DNA of 64,000 bases from assembly GCA_963734065.1 (NCBI GenBank), contig CAVTFN010000005.1, forward strand, positions 806,001 through 870,000, given 5' to 3'. How positions within the stretch are numbered: position 1 is the first letter of the stretch; the number at the start of each line of letters is the position of its first letter. The notes under the pieces were generated by a model. It had not been told where the DNA came from and ran no database searches. It was given only the letters and a program-made list of their open reading frames with translations. A program made the position numbers and the translations under genes. Origin of the DNA: DATBLE01 sp963734065 (lineage in GTDB: Bacteria > Actinomycetota > Thermoleophilia > Gaiellales > Gaiellaceae). This document shows positions 25,301 through 34,000 of this stretch, piece by piece.

Positions 25301-25884
25301 CCCGCCGGCTCGTCGCCCGGGCACGGACGATCTACGATCAGTTGGGCCAGCCAGCGCTCGCGCAACTCAACTGCGCACCCATCGAAGGAAGAATCGAGCT
25401 GCTCGCCGGCGACGCTGACGCCGCAGTGCGCGCGCTGACGGCCAGCTGCGAGGCGCTCGAGCGCATGGGCGGTCTCTCGTACCTCGCCACGCGGGCGGCG
25501 GAGCTCGGTGACGCCCATTACGGGCTCGGGCACTACGACGATGCCGAGCGCTTGAGCCATCGTGCCGAGGAGCTCGGCGCAGCGGACGACGTCCTGACCC
25601 AACTCCTCTGGCGGTCTCTGCGGGCGAGGGTCCTGGCGCGGCACGGAAGGCTCGACGAGGCCGAGATGCTCATCGGCGAGGCGGCACGACTCGTGGAGGA
25701 AACCGATGCCCTGAACCTCCGGGCGAAGGTACTACTCGACCGAGCCGAGGTGCTGCAGCTCGCCAGCCGTTCGAACGAGGCCGGTGCAGCGCTGGAGCAG
25801 TCGATCGAACTCTTCGAGTTGAAGGGAAACGTCGTCGCGGCAAAGAGCGCACGACGTCTCCTGCTCGGGCTCGCCGCGGCCTAG
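22321..25884 (+). CDS. Large BTAD-family regulator: wHTH-BTAD-degenerate cyclase-AAA-TPR
   Basis: A 1187-residue signal-transduction ATPase. In order: an OmpR-type winged helix (5-90), BTAD helices (95-240), a class III cyclase-like domain (255-400), an AAA/NTPase domain with Walker A GEPGIGKT (about 454) and Walker B VLVFDDVHW, and a long TPR-type helical C-terminus (700-1187). The cyclase domain has lost the first metal Asp (SCEIAPAV where FADLVGST is usual), so it is probably non-catalytic. ATG 22321 follows GGCGAGCAAG; a GTG ten codons upstream is possible. A strong terminator lies four bases after the stop. It faces the GACCCTG repeats, its likely binding site or that of the envelope regulator. 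Confidence 0.9.
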   Translation: MESLEFLILGPVEVRAGERTINVRRRQSRAILALLLLHAGEVVATDVLIDEIWGETPPKHARAALHNCVSQLRRELGEGVIVARDAAYILHVDPDQLDLARFERLVAEARGSRSAEERAGRLGRALELWRGPPLGDLVYEPFARAEIPRLEGLRLAAQQDLIDAQLELGRHADVVAELGALVQQHRFDERLRAQLMLAHYRSGRQAHALAAYQDARRALAEELGLEPGVALRELEQAILRQDPSLDLPAVLPSVEERRKTVTVLSCEIAPAVSGLDPEAVRRSTVRALVAARAAIDAHGGSVETRSGDELLGVFGIPAAHEDDALRAVRAAVELRDELDGTELHLAVDTGEVLAGHGFVAGEVVACARRLARASAAGEILLGKATLGLCSNAVSVEPAGSAHRLLAVERGARPIARSLDAPLVGREQELAALRRAYEEACGEGRCRRVAILGEPGIGKTRLARELVAGVAGEAAVLVGRCVSYGAGATYLPLREMLAQAGGDLAAITGDADAVGEQLLGVRRFFEHRARERPLVLVFDDVHWAEPALLDLVEQLGERAEGPILALCLARPELRESRPALAEGAIELGPLGEKHVRTLVDSLAGEVSDAVRARVVDGAGGNPLFAEQLVAFAEEGGAVDVVPSSAEALIAARLDRLEPVELAVLQRAAVVGRLFSRSAVEELSPPRDSAVGELLRGLAEKGFVRRRRGGFRFHHVLVRDVAYASLPKTERAQLHERLADWLDEWHEPDELVGYHLEQAYRLRAELGRIDGRARRLATDAGGRLGAAGIEAWKRGDTPAAVNLLGRATGLLPEHDSVRLEHCCELGLALLTAGELRRADETLAAAAKTAAEAGDRRLELRARVELAYLRLFSDEGGADELLDFAAVALPVFDGIEDFRSLGRAWLTLSFVHGLMHCRHAAATEAAERALDCYRRSGWPVTPCLAYLSAAAQNGAMPVHEAIRRCRQLLARADLGGEANVLPSLAELEAMRGRVAEARRLVARARTIYDQLGQPALAQLNCAPIEGRIELLAGDADAAVRALTASCEALERMGGLSYLATRAAELGDAHYGLGHYDDAERLSHRAEELGAADDVLTQLLWRSLRARVLARHGRLDEAEMLIGEAARLVEETDALNLRAKVLLDRAEVLQLASRSNEAGAALEQSIELFELKGNVVAAKSARRLLLGLAAA

Positions 25885-25887
25885 GCA

Positions 25888-25916
25888 CACGAAGAGCCCA
25901 GGACGGGCTCTTCGTG
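25888..25916. terminator. Strong stem-loop terminator after the BTAD regulator
   Basis: Perfect 12-bp arms, CACGAAGAGCCC (25888-25899) and GGGCTCTTCGTG (25905-25916), with a 5-base loop, followed on the plus strand by CTCTTT. It starts four bases after the regulator stop and can also serve the minus-strand mini-ORF ending at 25935. Confidence 0.85.
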
Positions 25917-25934
25917 CTCTTTGCATCTCGGCGA

Positions 25935-25976
25935 TCAGGCCTGCGGGCCGACGCCGTTTCCGGGCATCCCGGTCAT
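25935..25976 (-). CDS. 13-residue mini-ORF with consensus ribosome site
   Basis: The encoded peptide is MTGMPGNGVGPQA. Its claim to be real is the ribosome site: AAGGAGGTGA, a ten-base match to the 16S anti-SD, 8 bases before the ATG (25976) in a genome where strong SDs are rare. The SD lies in a CCTCC-GAAA-GGAGG hairpin, so its access may be regulated. It lies downstream of the MFS gene on the same strand, 75 bases from its stop, preceded by a GCTAAC-type direct repeat and followed by a terminator. It could be a signalling peptide, a leader peptide or a small precursor. No known family is recognised. Confidence 0.5.
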   Translation of the reverse strand: MTGMPGNGVGPQA

Positions 25977-25981
25977 AGCGG

Positions 25982-25998
25982 TCACCTCCTTTCGGAGG
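25982..25998 (-). promoter_or_regulatory. Hairpin-sequestered Shine-Dalgarno of the mini-ORF
   Basis: On the minus strand CCTCC (25998-25994), a GAAA tetraloop and GGAGG (25989-25985) form a 5-bp GNRA-capped hairpin whose 3' arm is the core of the SD. This is the simplest form of a translational switch or thermosensor; whether it acts as one is unknown. Confidence 0.5.
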
Positions 25999-26037
25999 CC
26001 CACTCCACGACCGGGCGCTCATTGCGCCCCAATCGCC

Positions 26038-26056
26038 GGCTAACGAGTCGCTAAGG
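26038..26056. promoter_or_regulatory. GCTAAC-type direct repeat (site 1), upstream of the mini-ORF
   Basis: GCTAACG (26039-26045) and GCTAAGG (26050-26056) are 11 bp apart. The second copy includes the MFS stop codon (TAG at 26053-26051). The site lies 63 bases upstream of the mini-ORF. No obvious -10 box follows at the canonical distance. Confidence 0.45.
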
Positions 26057-27262
26057 CGCCCGGAGGTTGCGGACGCTCGGCGTGAGCGAAAAGGCGATGC
26101 AGGCGGAGGCCTGAACGACTGCCGAGACGATGAGCGTCGCGGGCACGCCGCTCGCAGCTGCGAGCGGCCCAGCCAATGCGAAGCCCGCCGGCTGCAGGAC
26201 GATCGACCCGAGCCAGTCGAACGAGCTCACGCGCGAGAGCGCCGTCCGCGGAATCCGCTGCTGGAGTGCCGTGAACCAGACCGCGTTGGAGAAGCCCAAG
26301 GCGCCGAAGCCGACCGCGGCTGCGATCGCGACCACTGCCGTCGGGAAGGGACGGGCGAGCAGCGCCGGCTCGAGCGCCCAGAGCGAGACGGCGAGCCCGC
26401 CGGCGAGGAGCGGCCGGCCCGGCCTGAGACGCAGGGCGGCCGCGTCGCCGAGCACGGCGCCGATCCCGCCGGCCGTCCCGATCAGGCCCCAGGCGGTCGC
26501 CCCGCCCAGCGACTCCTTCGCCACGAGCGGCCCGAGCACGAAGAGCGGCGCGATCGCCAGGTTCGAGATCGAGAAGCGGAGCACCGTCATCCAGACCCAC
26601 GCCCGGCTCCGGACCTCGAGCCAGCCGCCGCGCAGCTCGTCGAGGAGGCGCGTGCGACGGGACTCGGCCGCAGGGGACGGAAGGGAGAGAAGTCCGAGCG
26701 AGAGGCTCGAGCACGCGAACGTGGCGGCGTCGATCGCAAACACCCAGCCCGGCCCGACACCGGCCACGAGCAACCCGGAGATCGTCGGTCCTGCGACGAA
26801 CGCGATGCTGCGCGAGAGACTCATCAGCGCGTTCGCCTGCTGCAGGCGCTCGGGTCGCACGGTGTCCGGCACCAACCCGGTCGAGGCCGGGGAGAAGAAC
26901 GCGTCCCCGGCGCCGAAGAGCGCGAACAGGACGACGAGGTGCCAGAGGTGCGCGTGCCCCGTGACGAGCAGCACGGCGACGAGCGCCTGAGATCCGGTGC
27001 GCAGCAGGTCGGCGGCGAGCATCACGGTCTGCCGCGGCCGCCGGTCGGCGACGACGCCTCCCAGCAGCAGGAACGCCACCCGCGAGACGAGCGCTGAGGC
27101 GAGGACGAGCCCGAGGGCGGAAGCCGAGCCGGTCAGCTCGAGCACGGCGAACGCGAGCGCGACGGGGACGAGGCTCGATCCCAGCGCCGACGTCGCCTGC
27201 CCGAGCCAGAGGAGCCTGAACTCCCGCTCTTCCAGCGCCCCGAGCCTCCCCGCGACGAGCAT
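26051..27262 (-). CDS. MFS transporter (exporter-type)
   Basis: A 403-residue, 12-helix major facilitator. The N-terminal half has NREFRLLW-like EEREFRLLWLGQATSALG and the loop GVVADRRPRQTVM between helices 2 and 3, typical of EntS/macrolide-exporter-type MFS proteins. ATG at 27262 (a GTG codon precedes it at 27265). The promoter has GTTAGCG/GTTAGGG heptamers at 11-bp pitch, an 8-bp gap, a CAGCAT -10-like box and then the start codon, so a leaderless mRNA is likely. It probably exports a small molecule or peptide linked to this island; the mini-ORF lies just downstream. Confidence 0.85.
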   Translation of the reverse strand: MLVAGRLGALEEREFRLLWLGQATSALGSSLVPVALAFAVLELTGSASALGLVLASALVSRVAFLLLGGVVADRRPRQTVMLAADLLRTGSQALVAVLLVTGHAHLWHLVVLFALFGAGDAFFSPASTGLVPDTVRPERLQQANALMSLSRSIAFVAGPTISGLLVAGVGPGWVFAIDAATFACSSLSLGLLSLPSPAAESRRTRLLDELRGGWLEVRSRAWVWMTVLRFSISNLAIAPLFVLGPLVAKESLGGATAWGLIGTAGGIGAVLGDAAALRLRPGRPLLAGGLAVSLWALEPALLARPFPTAVVAIAAAVGFGALGFSNAVWFTALQQRIPRTALSRVSSFDWLGSIVLQPAGFALAGPLAAASGVPATLIVSAVVQASACIAFSLTPSVRNLRAP

Positions 27263-27282
27263 CACCCGATGCTGCGACGCGA

Positions 27283-27323
27283 CCCTAACTCGCCGCTAAC
27301 CCGACTCGAGCAGCCGGTTAGCG
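27283..27323 (-). promoter_or_regulatory. GTTAGC-type direct repeat (site 2) in the MFS promoter
   Basis: On the minus strand GTTAGCG, 4 bases, GTTAGGG (27300-27283), then exactly 8 bases, then CAGCAT (27274-27269), then the GTG/ATG start. This matches the layout of SARP-activated promoters. A third, inverted copy GTTAGCG lies at 27317-27323. Confidence 0.55.
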
Positions 27324-27422
27324 GCCGGCCGCCGTCGCCCAGCGGGCAAGCGCGCCGTGCGCGCCGAGCAGCCGCCGCCGGATGGTCGGCATGACCGGGG
27401 TGTCGCTCCACAGGGCCGCCAA

Positions 27423-28733
27423 TCACGGGCGGGCGAGCCGGGCCCAGAGGTTGCCCATCATCGTCGTCACGATCGGGTCGTCGAGGATCGAGCCCACGAA
27501 ACGGAACGCGCCGGCGGCGAACACCTTGGCCCCCGCAGGGGTCTCGTAGTACGTCATCTGGGCCGTGAACCCCGGGCCGAAGAGGTCGGGGATCTGGGCC
27601 AGAACCTGAACGCCCGGGGGCGAATCCGCGGTGGTCTCGTCGATCTCGATTCCACCCTCGCCGAAGGTCGAGCCGTCCTTCAACCCGGTGCCGGCGAAGA
27701 GCCAGGGCGCGGCGGATGGCTCGCGTGCGACCCAGGCGCCGCGGTGCTCGCCGCGGTCGTTGCCTCGGTACTGGACGCCGATCAGGGCAGCCTCGGGGCG
27801 CCCGAGCTCGCGCCACTGCTCGGTCTTCTCGATCAGGTCACCGTGCTTGACGACCCGCCAGAAGAAGTTGTTCGCGGACAGGAACGCGAGGTTGCCGCCG
27901 AGATTCCGGTAACCCTCGACGACGTCGTACTCGTGGGTCGTGACGTACTCGTGGTGGCCGGGAAAGACGATCAGGTCGTACGACTCGCGCAGCCGGTTCG
28001 CGTTCCGCACCGAATCGAGATCGGCGTCGGAGAGCACGTCAACCTGACGTCCGGTCCACGCAAGCCAGTGGAGGAACGGAAGGTCGTAGCGCCGGAAGTT
28101 GTAGGGCACACCACGATTCAGGAACGGCCGCCCGAGGCGGGCCGTGTGGACGTTCCAGCGCGCGTACCAGCTGTCACCCTTGCCGTCCCCGTCGTCGTCG
28201 CGCAGGTTGTACGCCTGCCAGGTCAGGGTCGGCAGGACGATCGCGACGCGATGCTCGCCGAGGCGGCGGGGGCGAACGACGAAGGGCGCGAACCCGACGC
28301 GGCCGTCGGCCGCCTCGAGGCGCGCGAAGTAGAGACCGCTCGGCCAGTTGCCGACGCTGATCCGAACGGCGCGGCCCTTCCGGGCGAGGCCGATCCGCTC
28401 CGTCCCGGTGACCGGAACGCCCCGCATCTCGCTGTAGCCGACGGTGCGGGTGCGCTCCGGGCCGGCACGGAAGATCCGCAGCTTCACGCCCCGGCTGTGA
28501 TCGAAGAAAGCCAGCGATGCCGTCGCTCCGGGCGCGTAGCTCTCGCGCCTGAAGGCGGCCTCGACCGACGGCTGCAGCTCCTCCGCCGTCGGCGCCCTGC
28601 CCTCCAGGTCTTCGTCAGAGCTCTGCTGCCTCGTCCCGAGCCCGAGCAGAATCGTCGCCGATCCCACGGCCGCCAGCAGGAGAGAGACGTTGCGGACGCC
28701 CCTGCTGTGGAGATGTGCCGTGACGGTGGCCAT
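27423..28733 (-). CDS. Exported N,N-dimethylformamidase beta-subunit-like protein
   Basis: 436 residues. An N-terminal hydrophobic anchor (about 15-35, VSLLLAAVGSATILLGLG) precedes a beta-rich domain and then the glutamine-amidotransferase-like fold of the N,N-dimethylformamidase large-subunit C-terminal family: VAIVLPTLTWQAYNLRDDDG, SYDLIVFPGHHEYVT and NLAFLSANNFFWRV. Anchored proteins of this family are common in actinobacteria, usually without a proven substrate. The promoter region is shared with the divergent BTAD-SIR2 gene and holds a GCTAAC direct repeat, suggesting co-regulation with the island. Confidence 0.8.
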   Translation of the reverse strand: MATVTAHLHSRGVRNVSLLLAAVGSATILLGLGTRQQSSDEDLEGRAPTAEELQPSVEAAFRRESYAPGATASLAFFDHSRGVKLRIFRAGPERTRTVGYSEMRGVPVTGTERIGLARKGRAVRISVGNWPSGLYFARLEAADGRVGFAPFVVRPRRLGEHRVAIVLPTLTWQAYNLRDDDGDGKGDSWYARWNVHTARLGRPFLNRGVPYNFRRYDLPFLHWLAWTGRQVDVLSDADLDSVRNANRLRESYDLIVFPGHHEYVTTHEYDVVEGYRNLGGNLAFLSANNFFWRVVKHGDLIEKTEQWRELGRPEAALIGVQYRGNDRGEHRGAWVAREPSAAPWLFAGTGLKDGSTFGEGGIEIDETTADSPPGVQVLAQIPDLFGPGFTAQMTYYETPAGAKVFAAGAFRFVGSILDDPIVTTMMGNLWARLARP

Positions 28734-28776
28734 GCCGCCACCGTCGGGCTGGACGCCAATCGCGCCCTCACGCAGC

Positions 28777-28794
28777 GCTAATGCCGCGCTAACA
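28777..28794. promoter_or_regulatory. GCTAAC-type direct repeat (site 3), divergent DMFase-like/BTAD-SIR2 promoter
   Basis: GCTAATG (28777-28783) and GCTAACA (28788-28794), 11-bp pitch. It lies 44 bases upstream of the minus-strand gene and about 40 upstream of the plus-strand BTAD-SIR2 start. An inverted half-site, ATTAGCG, is at 28827-28833, directly before the GTG start. Confidence 0.5.
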
Positions 28795-28834
28795 CGGCTT
28801 GGCGCAACCGCCGGACGCGCGCAATCATTAGCGG

Positions 28835-31096
28835 GTGAGAGACGTCACCCGGGGCGCCGAACCGTCGGAGCTCCCGACCGGCACGGTCGCCTTCCTGTTC
28901 ACGGACGTCGAAGGCTCGACCGAGCTCCTCCGCCTGCTGGGCGACGGCTACGCCGCGGTCGTCGACGAGCACCGCGCACTCCTGGTCGGAGCCTTCGACG
29001 CGCACGACGGTCGGGTCGTCGACTCGCAGGGAGACTCGTTCTTCGTCGCCTTCTCGCGGGTGAAGGACGCCGCCGCAGCCGCCGCGGATGCGCAGCGCGG
29101 ATTCGCCGCCCACACGTGGCCGCAGGACGTCGACGTTCGAGTTCGCATGGGGCTGCACGCAGGCGAGCCGCTCGTCGCGGACGAGCGCTACGTCGGTCTC
29201 GGAGTCCATCGAGCCGCCCGCATCTGCGCGGCTGCGCACGGAGGCCAGGTACTCCTGTCCCAGGCCGCGGCCTCGCTGCTCGCCGACAACGAGCCTCCGG
29301 ACGTGAGGCTGCGCGAGCTCGGGGAGCACCGGCTCAAGGACTTCGACCGGCCCGAGCGGCTCTCACAGCTCGTGATCGACGGTCTGCCCTCCGACTTCCC
29401 GGCGCTGACCGAGCGACAGGCCGACGGCGCGTCGCGGGCACCGGAGTTCCGCATCCTCGGACCGCTCGAGGTCGTCGGCCCGAAGGGTCCACTCGCGCTC
29501 GGAGGTCAGAGACCGCGGGCGCTCCTCGCGCTCCTGCTGATCCACGCGGGCGAGGTGCTCTCGAGCGACCGCATCATCGAGGAGCTCTGGGGCGAGCAGC
29601 GCCCGAAGACGGCGACGACTTCGCTCCAGAACTTCGTCTCGCAGCTTCGGAAGCTGCTTCCGCCCGGCGTGCTCGTCACGAAGCCGCCCGGCTACCTGGT
29701 CAGGATCGAGCCCGAGCAGCTCGATCTCGGTCGCTTCGAGCGGCTCGTCGCGGAGGCGCGGGGGCAGGATGCGAAGCGGCGATCCAGCACGCTGCGCGAG
29801 GCGCTGGGGCTGTGGCGCGGCACGCCGCTCGGCGACTTCCAGCTGGAGAGCTTCGCACAGGGCGAGATCCGCCGGCTCGAGGAGCTCCGGCTGGATGCCC
29901 TGGAGGAGCGGATCGACGCCGACCTCGAGCTCGGCGCGGGCGGAGAGCTCGTCGCCGAGCTCGAGGGGCTCGTGGCGGAGCATCCGCTCCGCGAGCGCCT
30001 ACGGGGACAGCTGATGCTCGCCCTCTACCGAGCGGGGCGTCAGGCAGAGGCGCTCCAGGCCTACCTCGACGCGCGCCGGACGCTCGTGGACGAGCTCGGA
30101 ATCGATCCGAGCCCGGCGCTGCAGCAGCTCTACCGGTCGGTGCTCCGGCAGGAGGCGGTACTGGAACGTGCGGCGCCGCCTGCGCCGGTCGAGGATCACT
30201 TCGGCGACGTCGCCGGAGCGTTTCTCGCCGGCCGTCTCGTGGTCATCGTCGGCGCGGGCGTCAATCACCCGCGCGAGCCCGCAGAGAACGGGCTGCCCGG
30301 CCCGGCCGAGGTCGCCGCCCATCTGGCCAGCTGCTTCGAGTGCCCGCCCGACCATGCCCGCGACCTCGCCCACGTCGCCGAGTACGTCGCCCTGACCAAG
30401 GGCGTCGGGCCGCTCTACGACGAGCTCCACACCCTGTTCGACCGCGAGAGCGCCCCCGGGCCGGTCCACCGGTCGCTGGCCGAGTTGGCGGGCCTGCTCA
30501 GAGCGCGCGGCGGCTCGAATCAGCTGATCGTCACGACCAACTTCGACGACGTCCTCGAGCAAGCCTTCAGGGAGGCAGGCGAGGACTTCGACGTCGTCTC
30601 GTACCTCGCGCTCGGCCCCAACCGCGGCAAGTTCCTGCACGTCGGCTTCGACGGCGCCGCCACCCTCGTCGAGGTCCCCAACGAGTACGCCGACATCTCG
30701 CTCGAACGCCGACCGGTGATCCTCAAGATCCACGGCGGCATCGACCGCCGCCCGGAGCGCGAGTGGGAGAGCTTCGTCGTCAGCGAGGACGACCACATCG
30801 ACTATCTCGCGCAGGCCGAGATCGCGGTCGTCCTCCCGGTGACGCTCGCAGCGAAGCTCCGGCGGAGCCATTTCCTCTTCCTCGGCTACCCCCTCCACGC
30901 CTGGAGCCTGCGGGTCTTCCTCCACCGTGTCTGGGGCCGTGAGCGGATCGGCTATCGATCGTGGGCGATCGGGCCGAAGCCCGAGGCGATCGAGCAGGAG
31001 CTCTGGCGCCAGCGGGGGATCGACCTCTTCGACGTGCCGGTCGAGGAGTACGTGACGGGGCTGCGCAGCCGGATCGCTGCTGAGTTGCCGGCATGA
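28835..31096 (+). CDS. Cyclase-wHTH-BTAD-SIR2 fusion: regulator joined to a SIR2-type NADase-like effector
   Basis: 753 residues. (1) A class III adenylate/guanylate cyclase domain, 15-185: both metal Asp are present (FTDVEGST, QGDSFFVAF), AAR is kept, but the usual Asn of VNRAARI is His (VHRAARI), so activity is uncertain. (2) An OmpR-type winged helix, 205-300. (3) BTAD helices, 305-450. (4) A SIR2-like domain, 460-725: VIVGAGVN (about 469), TTNFDDVLE (about 567), LKIHGG (about 630) and FLFLGYPLHAW, the motif set of prokaryotic SIR2 defence domains that bind or degrade NAD. The GTG start directly follows an ATTAGCG half-site. The stop overlaps the nSTAND-WD40 start by four bases (ATGA), so the two are produced together. 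DNA binding, sensing and effector roles in one chain are inferred. Confidence 0.85.
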   Translation: MRDVTRGAEPSELPTGTVAFLFTDVEGSTELLRLLGDGYAAVVDEHRALLVGAFDAHDGRVVDSQGDSFFVAFSRVKDAAAAAADAQRGFAAHTWPQDVDVRVRMGLHAGEPLVADERYVGLGVHRAARICAAAHGGQVLLSQAAASLLADNEPPDVRLRELGEHRLKDFDRPERLSQLVIDGLPSDFPALTERQADGASRAPEFRILGPLEVVGPKGPLALGGQRPRALLALLLIHAGEVLSSDRIIEELWGEQRPKTATTSLQNFVSQLRKLLPPGVLVTKPPGYLVRIEPEQLDLGRFERLVAEARGQDAKRRSSTLREALGLWRGTPLGDFQLESFAQGEIRRLEELRLDALEERIDADLELGAGGELVAELEGLVAEHPLRERLRGQLMLALYRAGRQAEALQAYLDARRTLVDELGIDPSPALQQLYRSVLRQEAVLERAAPPAPVEDHFGDVAGAFLAGRLVVIVGAGVNHPREPAENGLPGPAEVAAHLASCFECPPDHARDLAHVAEYVALTKGVGPLYDELHTLFDRESAPGPVHRSLAELAGLLRARGGSNQLIVTTNFDDVLEQAFREAGEDFDVVSYLALGPNRGKFLHVGFDGAATLVEVPNEYADISLERRPVILKIHGGIDRRPEREWESFVVSEDDHIDYLAQAEIAVVLPVTLAAKLRRSHFLFLGYPLHAWSLRVFLHRVWGRERIGYRSWAIGPKPEAIEQELWRQRGIDLFDVPVEEYVTGLRSRIAAELPA

Positions 31097-34000
31097 CGCG
31101 GGTAGACTCCCTCTCGCCCTACAAGGGGCTGACGCCGTTCGAGGATTCCGACCTCGACGTGCTCTTCTTCTTCGGTCGGGAACGTGAGCGAGAGCTCCTC
31201 GAGGCCAACCTGATGGCGTCCCGGCTCACGGTCCTCTACGGCGACACCGGAGTCGGGAAGAGCTCGATCCTTCGGGCCGGCGTCGCCCACCACCTCCGCG
31301 GGCTGGCGAGGACGAACCTCGAAGAGCAGGGTGAGCCAGGGCTTGCGGTTGTCGTGTTCGACGCTTGGCGCGACGACCCGCAGGCGGCGCTCCGCAACGC
31401 GGTCGCGCAGGCGGTGAGAGGCGCCCTCGGCGGCTCGCTCCACGCGCCTGACGACCCCGGGTCACTCACCGACACGCTGTGGATGTGGCAGCAGGCCCTC
31501 GACGGCGACGTGTACGTGATCCTCGACCAGGCCGAGGAGTACTTCCTCTACCACGGCGGCGAGGAAGGGGCGGGAACATTCGCGGCGGACTTTCCGGCGA
31601 TCGTGAACAGCGCGGACCTGCGCGTGAACTTCCTACTGGCGATCCGGGAGGACGCTCTCGCCAAGCTCGATGTCTTCAGGGCCCAGATCCCGAATGTCCT
31701 GGGGAACTACTTGCGCCTCGAGCACCTCGACCCGGGCGCCGCCCGAGCGGCGATCGTCGAGCCGATCTCCCAGTACAACCGGATGGTCGCGGAGTCGGAG
31801 ACCGTCGACATCGAACGGGCACTCGTCGACGCCGTGCTCGACCAGGTCGTCGCCGGCAGGGTCGACGTCGGCCAGACCGGGCGCGGCGCCGTCGAGGGCG
31901 GGGACGGGGTCGTGCGCATCGAGACGCCCTACCTGCAGCTCGTGATGCAGCGACTGTGGGACGAGGAGCAAAGCGCCGGGGAGCGGACGCTACGCCTCGA
32001 GACCCTGCGCAGACTCGGAGGGGCCGAGCGCATCGTGCACGAGCACGTCGACGGCGCACTCGCCGAGCTGACCGCCGCCGAGAAGGACATGGCCGCGCGC
32101 ATGTTCGACCACCTCGTCACGCCGTCGGGCACGAAGATCGCCCACGACGCAGGAGATCTCGCGAAGTACGCCCATGCGGGCGAGGGAGACATCCTTCCAG
32201 TGCTGGCCAAGCTGGGCGACGAGCGCATCCTTCGGTCGGTCGCCGGCAACGGTGCAGGCCACTCCCGCTACGAGCTCTTCCACGACGTCCTCGCGGAGCC
32301 CGTGCTCGCCTGGAAGGCCTCGTACGAGCAGACCAGCGAGCTGGAGCGCCAGCGGGCTGAGGCGGAGAAGCGGCACCGGCGTCTGCTCAAGGTCGTCGCC
32401 GCCGGCGCCGTCGCGCTGCTCGTCATGGCGGGGGTGACGGTCTTCGCGCTCACCCAGCGCGGCGAGGCCCGGTCGCAGGCACGGCTTGCACGTGCGCGCG
32501 AGCTCGCGGCGAGAGCGGTCGCCGACCTCGACGTCGATCCCCAGCGGAGCCTCGCGCTTGCCGTTGACGCAGCGTCGCTTCGCCACATCCCCGAGGCGGA
32601 GGACGTGCTCCGCAGCGCCCTCATCGAGTCGAAGGAACGGGCGATCCTCCCCAGCGGCGGCCCCGTGAACAGCGTGGTCTTCAGCCGGGACGGACGCTTC
32701 GTGCTGACAGCGAGTGACGACAGATCCGCCCGGATCTGGTCGCTGCACGGTCCGGCTCCCGCACGCGTACTCAGGCACGAGGGCCCGGTGCACACCGCCG
32801 CCTTCAGCCCCGACGGGGCATTGGTCGTCACCGCAAGCGAGGACGGGACCGCGAGAATCTGGCTGACGGCGAGCGGAGCGCTTCTGCGGACGCTGCACGA
32901 CACGAGTCCGGTGACGACTGCGTCGTTCAGCCCCGACGGAACGCTCGTCCTGACAACTGCTGATCGAGAGGCGCGGCTCTGGCGGACCTCGACCGGAACG
33001 ATGGTTCGCGCACTGCCTCACCCTGGCCCGGTGATCGGTGCGTCGTTCAGCCGCGACGGGCACCAGGTGGTGACGATCGGAAGCGATCCGGACGAAACGG
33101 ACGTCCGCGCGCGGATCTTCGACGTCGAATCGGGCCGTCTCGTCCGCGAACTGGCCGCCACGGGCGTTACCGCGGCAAGCTTCAGCCCGGACGGCCGCCG
33201 TGTCGTCACAGGCAGCATGGATCACACGGCCGCGGTCTGGCGGGTTCGGGATGGAAAGCGCCTGCACCTGTTCGCCGAGCACAAGGGCGGAGTGACGGAT
33301 GCCCTGTTCGGGCCGCGCGGAAAGCTGATCGTCACGACGAGCTCCGACGCCGCGACCCGCGTCTGGGACGCCCGGACCGGACGACGCGTGGCACTCATGC
33401 TCGGACACGTGAACGGTGTCAACGCTGCCTCCTTCAGCAGGGACGGCAGGTTCCTGATCACGGCCAGCGAGGACGGCACCGCACGGATCTGGGAAGTGGC
33501 GACCGGACGCCCCGAAGCCGTCCTGCGCGGCCACAGCGACTCTGTGACGGAGGGAGTCTTCAGCCCCGACGGCAGGGCGGTTGCGACCGCCGCCGACGAC
33601 GGAACCGCCCGGGTCTGGAACCCGGGCACGGCTCCTGAACTTCGCCTGCTGGCGCATCGCGCGCCGGTTCGAACCTGCAAAGCCCATCCCGAGCTGATCT
33701 GTGGCACAACGGCGTCATTCGGCGCCGACGGCCGGATCGTGGCTGCGAGCGACGACGATGCAGTGCGAATCCTGGCCGACGACGGCCGGCTCGTCCGCGT
33801 CTTTCGGAACCGGATCCCGCTCGCCAGCGCCGTCGACAGCCCTGACGGCAAGCTCCTCTACACCACCGGTGCACGCGGAGTGGCGCACGTGTGGAGGATC
33901 GCCACCGGTGCGCTCGTGCGCACCGTACGGGGCGGCCCAGCGGGGCCGCTCGCCCTCAGCTCCGACGGACGCCTGGCTGCCGGGCCGACCGAAGCAGGAG

